Below, piece by piece: positions 49,543 to 59,587 of a DNA stretch of 64,000 nt. The notes beneath the pieces are model-generated. The model did not search any database. It saw only the letters and a list, made by a program, of their open reading frames with translations, and was not told the origin of the DNA. The position numbers and the translations under genes were made by a program. Each line of letters starts with the position of its first letter. Positions within the stretch are counted from its first letter, which is position 1. Location: assembly GCF_018596335.1 (NCBI RefSeq), contig NZ_JAHEPS010000001.1:496001-560000 (forward strand), given 5' to 3'. The stretch is from Shewanella jiangmenensis. GTDB taxonomy: Bacteria > Pseudomonadota > Gammaproteobacteria > Enterobacterales > Shewanellaceae.

Positions 49543-51747
49543 TCACAGGCGCCGGGCCTCGATGACGCCATCCACCTGCCCGAGCTTGGACAGCACCCTT
49601 GAGAGGCCATCGACGTTATAAAGCTCGAGCTCCAGCTCAATGGCTGCTGTCTGGTTTTTAATATCCGATGAGCTGCTCATGGCAAGCACGTTGGATTTCT
49701 CGGCCGCCAGCACCGAGGTTAAGTCCCGAAGCAAACCGGTTCTGTCGTTGGCGAGCACCCGCAGACGGATTTTGTAACCGCCGGAGTAATTTTCGCCCCA
49801 GACTACGTCCACCACCCGCTCCGGGTGAGCGCGCATAAGCTCTTTCACCTGCTCACAGTCGGCGCGGTGCACCGAAATGCCGCGTCCCTTGGTGATAAAA
49901 CCAAAGATTTCATCGCCGGGCACAGGGCGGCAGCACTGGGCAATATGGCTAAGCAGGTTACCAACGCCGTTGACTTCAATCTGATCCCGGGTCTTGGCAA
50001 TCGGCTTGTGCTGGCCTTTTTTAACCAGCTCATCCACTGCCTCTTCATCGGAGATTTCATGCACCCGCATCCGGCTCTGGATGTGGTTCACCACCTGATT
50101 AAGGCGCACATCACCGCCACCGATGGCCGCGAGCAGGTCGTCCATGTTGGTCATGTTGAAGCGCTCGATGGCGCTGCCAACGTCTTTTAACGTCAGCCCG
50201 ACACGGCCAAGCTCAGCCTCCAGCATTTCGCGGCCGGCAACCAGGTTTTTGTCCCTGTCCTGCTGCTTGAACCAGTGCTGGATTTTGCTGCGGGCACGGG
50301 AGGTGCGGATGTAACCCAGGTTAGGATTAAGCCAATCGCGCTTGGGGTTAGGATGCTTGGAGGTGATGATTTCAATCCGCTCACCTGTCTCCACCTGATA
50401 AGTGAAGGGCACTATGCGGCCATCTACCTTGGCGCCAATACACTTATGCCCCACCTGAGAGTGGATGTAATAGGCAAAGTCGAGCACGGTACTGCCGGCG
50501 GGCAAATCCACCACTTCGCCGGAAGGGGTGAACACATACACCCTGTCTTCAAACACCTGGCTGCGGATTTCTTCCACCAGGTTGCCGCTTTCCACCACGT
50601 CTTCCTGCCACTGCAGGATTTTACGCAGCCAATTGATTTTTTCTTCGTAGCCGCTCTGCTTGCCTGCATGGCCCTCTTTGTATTTCCAGTGGGCGGCAAC
50701 ACCGAGTTCGGCGTCTTGATGCATGGCTTCGGTACGGATTTGAATTTCGACGGTTTTGCCCTCAGGCCCCACCACAACGGTGTGGATAGACTGATAGCCG
50801 TTAGGCTTGGGGTTGGCAACATAGTCGTCGAATTCACGGGGAATATGATGATAAAGGGTGTGCACCACACCGAGGGCGCCGTAGCAGTCCTGCAGGCGGT
50901 CGGTGACAATACGCACCGCACGCACGTCAAACAGCTCATCGAATTTAAGGTGCTTGCCCTTCATCTTGCGCCAGATGGAGTAGATGTGTTTGGGACGGCC
51001 GTACACCTTGGCACGGATATGCTCTTCATCGAGCTTGGCCTGCAAATCGTTTACGAACTGCTCGATAAAGGTTTCGCGATCGATGCGCTTGCCATCGAGC
51101 TGTTTGGCGATTTCTTTATAGGTTTCGGGATGAAGGTAGCGAAAGGAAATGTCCTCAAGCTCCCACTTGAGCTGTCCAATCCCTAAACGGTTGGCGAGCG
51201 GCGCATAGATATCGGCGATTTCACGGGCGAGCAGCACACGGGTTTCTTCGTCGGCGTTTTTCACCGCCCTGAGCAGACACACCCGCTCGGCAAGCTTAAT
51301 CACCACGGCGCGCACATCTTCCACCATGGCAAGCAGCATCTTGCGGATATTGTCGATTTGCGCCTCGGCCGAGCGCGACTGTTCACTTAATTTCAAGCTG
51401 CCGATGGCGTTCATGGTCACCACGCTGGCAACGAGATTACCAAGCTTATCGCCAAACTTTTCGACTAACTTGTCCTGTGGCAACAGCCCGGCTTCCTGCA
51501 CCGAAAACAGCACTGCGGCCTGCAGGGTTTCCAGATCCATGTTGAGCGGTGCCAGGATTTCAATCATCTCGCGGGCACGGGCCATCAGTGCGCGGTGGGC
51601 GTCAACATCCTTAACCGGCAGCGCCTGAACGGCACGCAGCAGTTCCAGCAGACAGGCGGCATCGTCCGCGTTGTCGAGGTAACGGGCTACCCAGTCTTCC
51701 AGATTGAAATCTGCATCGCTGAAATGCGCTTCGCGGACTGACACCAT
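49543..51747 (-). CDS. relA: (p)ppGpp synthetase RelA
   Basis: RelA makes (p)ppGpp on stalled ribosomes. The 734-residue protein has an inactive hydrolase-like N-domain (HD replaced; AAVLFSVQEAGLL), the synthetase domain (about 235-390) with YGRPKHIYSIWRKMKGKHLKFDELFDVRAVRIV, NPKPNGYQSIHTVVVGPEG and EIQIRT, a TGS domain (about 400-470; VFTPSGEVVDLPAGSTVLDFAYYIHSQVGHKCIGAK), a zinc-finger region with IAQCCRPVPGDEI and a C-terminal ACT domain. It lies between rlmD and mazG, in the E. coli order. Confidence 0.97.
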   Translation of the reverse strand: MVSVREAHFSDADFNLEDWVARYLDNADDAACLLELLRAVQALPVKDVDAHRALMARAREMIEILAPLNMDLETLQAAVLFSVQEAGLLPQDKLVEKFGDKLGNLVASVVTMNAIGSLKLSEQSRSAEAQIDNIRKMLLAMVEDVRAVVIKLAERVCLLRAVKNADEETRVLLAREIADIYAPLANRLGIGQLKWELEDISFRYLHPETYKEIAKQLDGKRIDRETFIEQFVNDLQAKLDEEHIRAKVYGRPKHIYSIWRKMKGKHLKFDELFDVRAVRIVTDRLQDCYGALGVVHTLYHHIPREFDDYVANPKPNGYQSIHTVVVGPEGKTVEIQIRTEAMHQDAELGVAAHWKYKEGHAGKQSGYEEKINWLRKILQWQEDVVESGNLVEEIRSQVFEDRVYVFTPSGEVVDLPAGSTVLDFAYYIHSQVGHKCIGAKVDGRIVPFTYQVETGERIEIITSKHPNPKRDWLNPNLGYIRTSRARSKIQHWFKQQDRDKNLVAGREMLEAELGRVGLTLKDVGSAIERFNMTNMDDLLAAIGGGDVRLNQVVNHIQSRMRVHEISDEEAVDELVKKGQHKPIAKTRDQIEVNGVGNLLSHIAQCCRPVPGDEIFGFITKGRGISVHRADCEQVKELMRAHPERVVDVVWGENYSGGYKIRLRVLANDRTGLLRDLTSVLAAEKSNVLAMSSSSDIKNQTAAIELELELYNVDGLSRVLSKLGQVDGVIEARRL

Positions 51748-51891
51748 AGCGTTAAGGATCCCTCTTCCCAGTCAACTTCATCGCCGCCATCGCGGCGCTT
51801 AAAGCCTTTATCTTCAGGATTGATTTGAACTTGTCAAACCATAGCAGTGTAATTGGCTATTAATTTTGCAGCCGGGCACAGAATCCACCCG

Positions 51892-53241
51892 TTAGTTATC
51901 CAGCTCAAACAGCGCCATACCCTCACTGTGATGGGTTTGGGGAAACATATCCAAAAGCCCCAGTCGGGTCAGGCGGTAACCGGCGTCTTTAAGCAGCACC
52001 GCATCGCGGCCAAGACTTGAAGGATTGCAGGAAACATACAAAACCTTTGCCGGCTTCATCTTTTTAAGCCACTGCAGACTCTCGTAAGCGCCAGCGCGGG
52101 CGGGGTCGAGCAGCAGCTTATCGATTTGACCAAGCCAGGGCTCGGCGGCCAAGTCAGCGCTGAGGTCGGCGCAGTAAAACGCCACGTTTTCAAGGCCATT
52201 TTTGGCGGCATTGCTGCGGGCACGCTCGACCATTTCCGGCACGCCTTCAACGCCAATAACCTCGGCGCCGTGTTTGGCAAGCGGCAGACTGAAGTTACCC
52301 ACGCCACAAAACAAATCCAGCACCCTATCGCCGGGCTGAATATCAAGCCAGTCGATGGCCTGTGTGACCATGGCCTGATTCACCTCGCCATTGACCTGAA
52401 TAAAGTTACCCGGGGCAAATTCCAGCTTGAGTGAATCGTCCTTTAGTGAATCGCCCAGCTGATAATGGGGCAAGGCGCTACCCTGGGATAAAAACTCAAG
52501 CTCGCCTTCGTTGCCCTGCAGCAGAAGTTCTACGCCCGCCTCATCGGCAAAGGCTGCCAGCAGCTTTTTATCGCTCTGAGCAAGCGGCGCGGTAACCCGC
52601 AGCACCGCAAAAAGCCCGTTGGCGGCATCGAGTAGCTCAAGGTGGCCAAGTCGCGTCTTACCTTTAAGCCGACCAAGTACGCTGGCAAAGGGGGCTATCA
52701 AATCGGACAGGGATTTGGCCAACACGGCGCAGTGTTCAATGGCCACCACTTGCTTACTGCTTTCTTCACGAAATCCGAGGGTAAGCCTGCTGCTGTCTTT
52801 ATCAAGTAAAGTTGCAAGCCGCGCCCGGTGGCGGTAATGCCAGCCATCGCCGCCCAGGGTTGGCGCAGTGAGCGACACCGGCTCACCAAGACCACGACCA
52901 AGGATATCGGCAAGCGCCGCGCCTTTGTAATCGCGCTGGGCCTCGAGTGACAGGTGCTGTAAATCGCAGCCGCCACACTTGCCATACCAGGGGCAAGCCG
53001 GCGCCTGACGATGCAAAGAGGCCTCGCTGACCTTGAGCAGGCGGGCGTGGGCGAAGTTTTTCTTCTGCTCTGTGAGCTGCACTTCGACGGTTTCACCCGG
53101 CAATGCACCCGGCACAAACACCACTTTGCCATCAAACTCGGCGATACCGGCACCCAGATGGTCGAGCCGGCTGACTTTCAATGCTATCTTTTGAGAAAGC
53201 TTTTTCCCCTGATTGGGTTTGGCTTTGTAAAACTGCGCCAT
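51892..53241 (-). CDS. rlmD: 23S rRNA (uracil-1939-C5)-methyltransferase RlmD
   Basis: RlmD methylates U1939 of 23S rRNA. The 449-residue protein has an N-terminal TRAM domain, an iron-sulfur cysteine set in [18 protein letters not shown], a SAM-binding motif [16 protein letters not shown] and the catalytic-Cys motif [12 protein letters not shown]. The ATG at 53241 is preceded by TGAGGCC. The frame to 53301 is ignored because it runs into barA's leader. It is divergent from barA, as in E. coli. Confidence 0.95.
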   Translation of the reverse strand: MAQFYKAKPNQGKKLSQKIALKVSRLDHLGAGIAEFDGKVVFVPGALPGETVEVQLTEQKKNFAHARLLKVSEASLHRQAPACPWYGKCGGCDLQHLSLEAQRDYKGAALADILGRGLGEPVSLTAPTLGGDGWHYRHRARLATLLDKDSSRLTLGFREESSKQVVAIEHCAVLAKSLSDLIAPFASVLGRLKGKTRLGHLELLDAANGLFAVLRVTAPLAQSDKKLLAAFADEAGVELLLQGNEGELEFLSQGSALPHYQLGDSLKDDSLKLEFAPGNFIQVNGEVNQAMVTQAIDWLDIQPGDRVLDLFCGVGNFSLPLAKHGAEVIGVEGVPEMVERARSNAAKNGLENVAFYCADLSADLAAEPWLGQIDKLLLDPARAGAYESLQWLKKMKPAKVLYVSCNPSSLGRDAVLLKDAGYRLTRLGLLDMFPQTHHSEGMALFELDN

Positions 53242-53336
53242 CGTGGCCTCACACAAGAAAAATCTGTAAAGACAGCCCCACTTCTGGCAGTCTTGTAACA
53301 TTCAAACTCAAAGGAAATCAGGGACAACCCCGGCAG

Positions 53337-56165
53337 ATGAACACTGCGACCAACATGAGCAAGTACAGCTTGCGCTCCTGGGTATTGGTACTGGCGCTGG
53401 CGCCGACCATCCTCGTTGGCATTCTTTTGGGCAGCTACTTTACCATAAACCGCTTCTATGATCTTGAAGATACGCTCAAGGACATGGGCAGCAACATCAT
53501 TGAGCCGCTTGCCATCGCCGCCGAGCAAAGTCTGGCGTCCAATAATCGTGAAGTGACCAAGTTGTTGCTCGCCAAGGCGCAGCTCAATAAATCCACGCTG
53601 GTGAAGTCCATCGCCGTGTTTGATGCGAATAATCAGCTATTTGTCACCTCGCACTACCATAAAGACTTTGAAGAAATGCGCTTCAAAGACGATATCAAAA
53701 ACCTGCGGGAAACCAGTTACGATCAAAGCGGCGACACCCTCATAGTCCGCACCCCGATTTTTGCCATCGCCAACAAGCCGCCCACGGCAAACAGTAGCTA
53801 CGATGAAGTGCAAAACCGCCAGGCCGAGGCGGTGGTCATGCCCGACAACTCGGATGCCACCCAGCTTGGCTATGTGTCGCTGATGCTGAACAAAGAAAAG
53901 GCCCTGCTCGAGCAGCACCGCGCCGCCGTGGCGGCCTTTATTATTGTGCTGATTGGGGTGCAGCTGAACTTGCTGTTTACTTTCCGTCTGGTAAAAAACG
54001 TCACTCAGCCCATCACCGACATGGTGAAACTGGTGGGTAAAATCCGCGAAGGCAAACTTGATGCACGGATTGAAGGCAACCTCATAGGTGAGCTTGACCT
54101 GCTTAACCGGGGTATTAACGCCATGGCCTCGTCGCTGTCGGAATACCACGATGAGATGCAGCAAAATATCGACCAGGCCACCTCGGATTTGCGTGAAACC
54201 CTGGAGCAGATTGAAATTCAGAACATCGCCCTTGACCGCGCCAAGAAGGACGCTCAGGAAGCAAGCCGCATCAAGTCTGAGTTTCTGGCCAACATGTCCC
54301 ACGAACTGAGAACTCCGCTCAATGGGGTCATAGGCTTTGCCCGCCAACTGCTTAAAACGCCGCTGCATTCCAGCCAGATGGATTACATCAAAACCATTGA
54401 GCGCAGCGCCACCAGTTTGCTGCAAATCATCAACGACATCCTCGATTTCTCCAAGCTTGAAGCCAACAAGATGGTGCTTGAAAGCATGCCCTTTGGGCTG
54501 CGCTCATCCCTTGAAGACACCATCAACCTGCTCGCCGGCAGTGCCCATGCCAAGGGGCTGGAATTTGTCGTTGACGTGGATGCCGCCGTGCCTGAAAACC
54601 TGAGCGGCGATGTGATGCGCCTGACTCAAATCATGACCAACCTGGTCGGCAACGCGGTGAAATTTACCGAAAAAGGCAGCGTGCATCTTAAAATCAGCCT
54701 GCTGACCCGCGAAGAGAACAACATCACCCTGCAGTGCGATGTCACCGACACCGGCATAGGTATCGACAGCGAGCAGCAGGAGCTGCTGTTTCAAGCCTTC
54801 GGTCAGGCCGACTCGTCCATTTCACGCCGCTATGGCGGCACGGGATTGGGGTTGGTTATCACCAAGCGTTTGGTGGTGCAGATGATGGGCGGCAATCTCG
54901 GTTTTCGCTCGGAAGTGGGCAAAGGCTCGACCTTCTGGTTTACCGTGCCACTGCAGCTGAGCCCCTTCCCGGCCCACGACACCCTGCCCTATGAAAAACT
55001 CATCGGCCACAGCGTGCTGTTGTATGAGCCACGCAAACTGTCGCGGGAGTCTATCGCCCGCAAGCTGCACGACTGGCATATGCTGGTGTCAATTGCAGGC
55101 AGCGAAGAGGATTTGGCCCGCTGCCTCGATGGCCGCCGATATGACGCCATTTTGCTGTCTGGTCACAGCTGTGAAAGCCGTGAGCAATTGCAGCGGATGC
55201 TGACGCAGGTAAAAGATCACACCCATTCGCTGATGCTGCTGAATGATTGTCTGGACCCGGAAGTCTTTACCCAGGAAATGACACCCTATGTGGATTTGGT
55301 GCTGCCGCTGCCACTGAGCGAGCTTAAGCTTGCGCAAAACCTCATCTTCCCGCCGGTGAAAAAGAGCGAGCAGCCAAAGCCAGTCCCCGTCAGTACCCCC
55401 ACAACCAGACATCCGCTCAATGTGCTGGCGGTGGACGACAACCTGGCAAACCTTAAGCTTATCGACACCCTGCTCAAAGAGCTGGTTGCCAACGTGGTTG
55501 CCGTCAGCAGTGGCGATCAGGCGGTGGCTCTGGCAAAAAGCCGCGCCTTTGACCTGATTTTCATGGATATTCAGATGCCGGGCACAGATGGCATCACAGC
55601 CACCAAGCTTATCCGTCAGGACTCGCTAAACCGCAACACGCCGATTATTGCCGTTACCGCCCACGCCATTCATGAGGAGCGTGAGCGCATTCAGGCAAGC
55701 GGCATGGATGGCTATTTGCCCAAACCTATCGACGAGGCGGCGCTCAAGGGCGTGATAGCCCGCTGGCTGACCCGACCTAAATTTACCCATTTCGACAGCA
55801 ACACCCTTAACTGGGAGCTGTGCCTGAGTCAGGCCAATCATAAGCAGGACCTGGCCATCGACATGCTTAAAATGATGCTTGACTCACTGCCCTCCACCGT
55901 AAGCGATATCGAGCTTGCCATGGCCCGCAGCGATAACGAAGCCATGCTGTACACAGTGCACAAACTTCACGGCGCCAGCTGCTACTGCGGCGTACCCACC
56001 ACCCAAAAACTTTGCCAGCAAATCGAGTCGGCACTTAAGCGCGGCGCCGATGTGGCAGATGTTGAACCGGAAATCCTTGAGTTACTTGATGAGCTTACTA
56101 AGGTAGAATCGGCCGCAACCCAAGTGATTTCCCAGATGTCAGCGGAAGTGCCCAATGAGTTCTAA
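53337..56165 (+). CDS. barA: Hybrid sensor histidine kinase BarA
   Basis: BarA phosphorylates UvrY, which turns on Csr-sequestering small RNAs. The 942-residue tripartite protein has an N-terminal transmembrane helix, periplasmic sensor (about 40-200), second helix, HAMP (about 205-275), H-box FLANMSHELRTPLNG, N-box NLVGNAVKFTEKG, G-boxes DTGIGI and GGTGLGLVI, a receiver domain with FDLIFMDIQMPGTDG and a C-terminal HPt domain with VHKLHGASCYCG. Start options are 53337 and 53355 (aligned with E. coli). It overlaps the DUF416 gene by 11 bp. Confidence 0.95.
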   Translation: MNTATNMSKYSLRSWVLVLALAPTILVGILLGSYFTINRFYDLEDTLKDMGSNIIEPLAIAAEQSLASNNREVTKLLLAKAQLNKSTLVKSIAVFDANNQLFVTSHYHKDFEEMRFKDDIKNLRETSYDQSGDTLIVRTPIFAIANKPPTANSSYDEVQNRQAEAVVMPDNSDATQLGYVSLMLNKEKALLEQHRAAVAAFIIVLIGVQLNLLFTFRLVKNVTQPITDMVKLVGKIREGKLDARIEGNLIGELDLLNRGINAMASSLSEYHDEMQQNIDQATSDLRETLEQIEIQNIALDRAKKDAQEASRIKSEFLANMSHELRTPLNGVIGFARQLLKTPLHSSQMDYIKTIERSATSLLQIINDILDFSKLEANKMVLESMPFGLRSSLEDTINLLAGSAHAKGLEFVVDVDAAVPENLSGDVMRLTQIMTNLVGNAVKFTEKGSVHLKISLLTREENNITLQCDVTDTGIGIDSEQQELLFQAFGQADSSISRRYGGTGLGLVITKRLVVQMMGGNLGFRSEVGKGSTFWFTVPLQLSPFPAHDTLPYEKLIGHSVLLYEPRKLSRESIARKLHDWHMLVSIAGSEEDLARCLDGRRYDAILLSGHSCESREQLQRMLTQVKDHTHSLMLLNDCLDPEVFTQEMTPYVDLVLPLPLSELKLAQNLIFPPVKKSEQPKPVPVSTPTTRHPLNVLAVDDNLANLKLIDTLLKELVANVVAVSSGDQAVALAKSRAFDLIFMDIQMPGTDGITATKLIRQDSLNRNTPIIAVTAHAIHEERERIQASGMDGYLPKPIDEAALKGVIARWLTRPKFTHFDSNTLNWELCLSQANHKQDLAIDMLKMMLDSLPSTVSDIELAMARSDNEAMLYTVHKLHGASCYCGVPTTQKLCQQIESALKRGADVADVEPEILELLDELTKVESAATQVISQMSAEVPNEF

Positions 56166-56781
56166 ACCCGGTTTTTTCAAACGTCTCAAAGCCCTGTCCA
56201 TGCCACAAAAGCAGCTGTTTGCTGTGGCACTTTGCCAGCGCATGTATCCAAATTATCAATTGTTTTCCGAGGTTTGCGAGTTTGGCGACCCCAAGGTTCT
56301 CGACACAGTGCTGAACCTGCTGTGGCAGTCCCTGTATGACAAAAAGCTCAAGCTGAATCTGGAGCTGCACATGGCAAGGCTTGAGGAAGTGACCCCCGAG
56401 CCCGAAGCCTTTGATGCCTATGGCGTCTACCCTGCGATGGACGCCGTGGTTGCCCTGAGCACCCTGCTAAGCGCCATCGAGAGTCAGATAGAAGAAGACA
56501 TCACCAATATCAGCAAGTTGTCATCCGCGACCGTGGCCAACTATATTGAAGCCATCAGTGAAGCCGAGCTCAACGATGAGTTTGATGATGAAGCGCTGGA
56601 TGATTTCGTCTACGCCCACGAGGCCATGGTCGATGAGCGTGAACTTCAGGGCGACTTGCTTGAGCTGATTGAAGACAATCCGGACATGTCAGCCGACTTT
56701 ATCAAGGCGCTGCGCAAGGAAATTATCAGCAGCGGCGTTTCCAATATCGGGATAAGCGTGCAGGAGCCAAGCCCCGAGTAA
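56155..56781 (+). CDS. yjaG: YjaG-family protein (DUF416)
   Basis: The 208-residue protein resembles E. coli YjaG: FAVALCQRMYPNYQLFSEVCEFGD, VLNLLWQSLYDKKLKLN, EAFDAYGVYPAMDAVVALSTLL and the C-terminal ISSGVSNIGI. It is predicted to be cytoplasmic and alpha-helical with an acidic middle. Function is unknown. Its ATG overlaps the barA end by 11 bp, suggesting coupled translation, though a functional link to BarA is not proved. Confidence 0.88.
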   Translation: MSSKPGFFKRLKALSMPQKQLFAVALCQRMYPNYQLFSEVCEFGDPKVLDTVLNLLWQSLYDKKLKLNLELHMARLEEVTPEPEAFDAYGVYPAMDAVVALSTLLSAIESQIEEDITNISKLSSATVANYIEAISEAELNDEFDDEALDDFVYAHEAMVDERELQGDLLELIEDNPDMSADFIKALRKEIISSGVSNIGISVQEPSPE

Positions 56782-56794
56782 TTACAGTGGCAAA

Positions 56795-57064
56795 ATGAAA
56801 ACACTGCTCTATCAGGGATATGTACTCACCAACAGCGAAGGAAAAACCAATAGCTGGAAACTCAGCATTGGCGATGAGGTGCGTATCGGCTCCCTGTTTG
56901 AGCTGCGCCGGCAGGTGGCCTTTTTTCAGGAGCTGGGGGTGTTACCCCCGGTGAAGGACTACACCGAGGCCAAAGCCGGCTTCAAACCCCGCAAACCCGG
57001 CGCCAAATCTGGTGCTAAATCTGGTGCTAAAGCTGCGCCGCTCTCCCCACGCAAAAGTCGCTGA
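56795..57064 (+). CDS. Small basic protein with GAKS repeats, unknown function
   Basis: The 89-residue product has a compact N-terminal domain (1-60: MKTLLYQGYVLTNSEGKTNSWKLSIGDEVRIGSLFELRRQVAFFQELG) and a disordered basic tail with three tetrapeptide units (GAKSGAKSGAKA) encoded by a 12-bp repeat. It starts 13 bp after the DUF416 gene, so it is likely the third gene of the barA unit. I do not recognise a family. The tail could bind nucleic acid, but that is speculation. Confidence 0.7.
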   Translation: MKTLLYQGYVLTNSEGKTNSWKLSIGDEVRIGSLFELRRQVAFFQELGVLPPVKDYTEAKAGFKPRKPGAKSGAKSGAKAAPLSPRKSR

Positions 57065-57107
57065 CACCCCAGTTACTGCCAATTCCAGGCAAAGCAAAAA
57101 GCGCCAA

Positions 57108-57151
57108 CCCAAGCACAGCCCAAGCACAGCCCAAGCACAGCCCAAGCACAA
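57108..57151. repeat. 11-bp tandem array, four units
   Basis: CCCAAGCACAG occurs three times in direct succession and a fourth time as CCCAAGCACAA, in the 94-bp gap between the small basic protein gene and the convergent LysR gene. Confidence 0.95.
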
Positions 57152-57158
57152 CAAAAGC

Positions 57159-58070
57159 CTACGCCTCCATAGAAAACAGCGCCGCCGAACGCGCCTGCAT
57201 AAACTCGATAAAAGCTCTGACCTTGGCCGGCTGCTGCTGGCGCTGATGACATAAAATCGAAATCCGCCGCGTTTCACCACGCCACTCTGCCAACACAGGC
57301 TCAAGCAGCCCTTGCTTAAGCTCCTGTTTAAAAAAGAGTTCAGGACCATAGAGAATGCCACCGTCATCCACACAGGCGCTGATGGCGCCCTGTAAATCGG
57401 TGAGCGTCAGCCCCGCAGGCCCATCATAGTAGTAGCTCTCACCGCTGCCATGGCGCAGGGCAAAATTATAAAGTGGCCACACCTTGATGATGCTGTGGGA
57501 CACCAGCATAGAGGGATGGGTCGGACGCTCGACACCGGAAAGGTAACCGGGGGATGCCACCAGACGATAATCCAGACTGCCAAGGGGATAGGCTACCCAG
57601 CTCGAATCCGGCTGAATGCCGCCGACAATGGCGACATCTATGCCTTTATCAATAAGGTCAACTACCTCATTTTTTTGGGTTATATGCAGGCGAATAGCGG
57701 GATACTTGCGGCGAAACTCGTTGATGGTGCGCATAAAAATCATCGAAATGATCGAAATGGGAGCGGCAATCCGCAACGTCCCTTCCAAAGCGTCGTCGGC
57801 GTTACCGTAAAGGGCATCCACTGTGGTTACCAGGGATTTATAGCGCTCGTAGAGCGCCATGCCCTCTTCGGTAAGGCGAATTTTACGGGTGCTGCGCATC
57901 AACAGTTGCCGACCACGGTTTTGTTCAAGGCGCGACAATTTGCGGCTGACCGTTGCCACCGGCATCTCAAGCCGCTCGGCCAGCGCCGACAGGCTGCCGG
58001 CATCCACCAACTGCACAAACAGATAAATCAGCTCAAGCTCGCTGCCCGGGTGTTCTCTGTGGGTCTTCAT
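57159..58070 (-). CDS. LysR-family transcriptional regulator
   Basis: The 303-residue protein has an N-terminal winged helix (about 10-70; LIYLFVQLVDAGSLSALAERLEMPVATVSRKLSRLEQNRGRQLLMRSTRKIRLTEEG) and a C-terminal effector-binding domain (about 88-300). The ligand is unknown. It lies divergently from an AEC-family transporter gene, its likely target. The start is uncertain: ATG 58070 has no clear ribosome-binding site; a TTG at 58085 is the alternative. Confidence 0.9.
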   Translation of the reverse strand: MKTHREHPGSELELIYLFVQLVDAGSLSALAERLEMPVATVSRKLSRLEQNRGRQLLMRSTRKIRLTEEGMALYERYKSLVTTVDALYGNADDALEGTLRIAAPISIISMIFMRTINEFRRKYPAIRLHITQKNEVVDLIDKGIDVAIVGGIQPDSSWVAYPLGSLDYRLVASPGYLSGVERPTHPSMLVSHSIIKVWPLYNFALRHGSGESYYYDGPAGLTLTDLQGAISACVDDGGILYGPELFFKQELKQGLLEPVLAEWRGETRRISILCHQRQQQPAKVRAFIEFMQARSAALFSMEA

Positions 58071-58320
58071 CAGCTTTGCGACCAACTGCCAATATTCAGG
58101 TGGCCTTAGTGTATGCTAGTTTGCAATTCCTTTCTCAATCACAGCGCAACTCTTTATGAACAGGACGTTATCAACAAGACATTACGACCAAAACGTTGAG
58201 AACAGGACATTGTGCCCAAGCGGTTGTTACCAAGACATTTGTGAACAATACATTTTCGAAACCGTGGTTTGCGTACTACAAGATTAACGGGGCGACTGCC
58301 TGAGCTATGAGTGCCGGACT

Positions 58321-59298
58321 ATGACAGCTGTGCTGCCCCTGCTCATTGTTATCGCCATTATGGCTGCCGGCGCCGCGAGCCATCGCTGGTGCCCGAGAGC
58401 CTTTGAGCGGCTTTTAAATCAATACGTTTACTACCTCGCCTTTCCGGCCATCTTGTTTATGAGCCTGAAACAAGCGCCCTTTGAGGAGATTCTCAATGGC
58501 CGCTTTATTCTTGGCTACAGCGCGGCTTTACTGCTGGTGTATGCCCTCATTTATTGGAAGCTTTGCAGCAAAGGCCAACTCGAAAACCGGGGCAGCACGC
58601 ACCGGTATGTGGAAACGACTGCAGAAAATAAAAGAGTGGCGGCGCTCCATGCACTTGCTGCGACCTTCGGCAACACGGCTTTTATCGGGATCCCGCTGCT
58701 TGCAGGGCTCTTTCCCGGCAACGCTGCCGCCATGCTTGCCGCCGCACTGGCAAGCCTGCTGTCTGTGCTCATGTTTGCGCTCACTGTGGTGCTGCTAAGG
58801 CTAAGTCGCGATACGCTAAGCAAAGCAGCGCAGCTGTGGCTTGCCATCCGCGTATGCGGCAAAAACCCGATAGTGATGGGCTCACTCTTAGGCGTTGGCG
58901 CATCGGCGATGCAGCTTAGTTTCCCCCAGTGGCTTGAATCGGTGCTTTGGGGCATAGGCAAAAGCTCAAGCCCCTGCGCCCTCTTTGCCATCGGCGTGGC
59001 GCTGGCAAGGTCTGCCCGGGATGCAGGCTCACTCACCTTTCCCGCCTCGCTGTGGCAGGTTCTGGGCGCTAAGCTGATTATTCTGCCCACGCTGGTATGG
59101 GTGATGTTTGCAATCCTTGGAGTTGATAACTCACTTACAGCCATGGCAGTGCTGCTGGCGGCCATGCCAAGCGCGGCCAGCGTCTATCTGCTTGCCTATC
59201 AGGATGGCAGCGCCGATAAACTGATGGCGCGGATAATAGTGTCCGGCACCTTACTGAGCCTCATTATCGTGCCAACGTTCGCCTGGCTGTTGCTGTAG
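58321..59298 (+). CDS. AEC-family transporter
   Basis: The 325-residue protein has about ten hydrophobic helices and the family motif LAATFGNTAFIGIPLLAGLF, plus KNPIVMGSLLGVG and a C-terminal MAVLLAAMPSAASVYLLAYQ. AEC proteins move organic acids such as malate. The usual start is uncertain in strength: no good ribosome-binding site is seen. It is divergent from the LysR gene, an arrangement often regulatory. Confidence 0.87.
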   Translation: MTAVLPLLIVIAIMAAGAASHRWCPRAFERLLNQYVYYLAFPAILFMSLKQAPFEEILNGRFILGYSAALLLVYALIYWKLCSKGQLENRGSTHRYVETTAENKRVAALHALAATFGNTAFIGIPLLAGLFPGNAAAMLAAALASLLSVLMFALTVVLLRLSRDTLSKAAQLWLAIRVCGKNPIVMGSLLGVGASAMQLSFPQWLESVLWGIGKSSSPCALFAIGVALARSARDAGSLTFPASLWQVLGAKLIILPTLVWVMFAILGVDNSLTAMAVLLAAMPSAASVYLLAYQDGSADKLMARIIVSGTLLSLIIVPTFAWLLL

Positions 59299-59351
59299 CC
59301 GCTAAGCGTTGAGCATGGCTGTTGGTGGAGCCGCTGAGCGTTGAACGTGGT
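59298..59351. repeat. Direct repeat of about 21 bp, spaced 32 bp
   Basis: GCCGCTAAGCGTTGAGCATG at 59298 is followed 32 bp later by GCCGCTGAGCGTTGAACGTG-like sequence at 59330, just after the transporter stop. Imperfect; looks like a decayed tandem duplication. Confidence 0.7.
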
Positions 59352-59512
59352 GCTAAGCGAAGACAGCAGCCGTGTGAAAGCAGCGTGTGAAATCAGTCGC
59401 GTGTCAGCACCCCAATGGCATTCACCGATGAAGAGTCAGCGCCAAGATAAAGACAAGGAAGCGCCCACTCATATGGACACAAAAATATTTTTCTTCGCCG
59501 CTTGCAGGGTGA

Positions 59513-59556
59513 TTTACTGTACAAAAAATCAGTATATACTGTTTATCAATACAGTA
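59513..59556 (+). promoter_or_regulatory. recN promoter with two LexA (SOS) boxes
   Basis: Box 1 is TACTGTACAAAAAATCAGTA (59515-59534) and box 2 is TACTGTTTATCAATACAGTA (59537-59556); both fit CTG-N10-CAG. They are 22 bp centre to centre, about two helical turns. TTTACT-16 bp-TATACT forms a plausible promoter that the boxes cover. E. coli recN also has multiple LexA sites. Confidence 0.93.
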
Positions 59557-59587
59557 GTTTGGTGACTTATACGACAGGATTGCCATC

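Noticed and set aside
49425..49543. mazEF-like toxin-antitoxin genes between relA and mazG, as in E. coli
   Set aside because: Only 117 bp separate the genes and they contain a terminator; no such genes fit.
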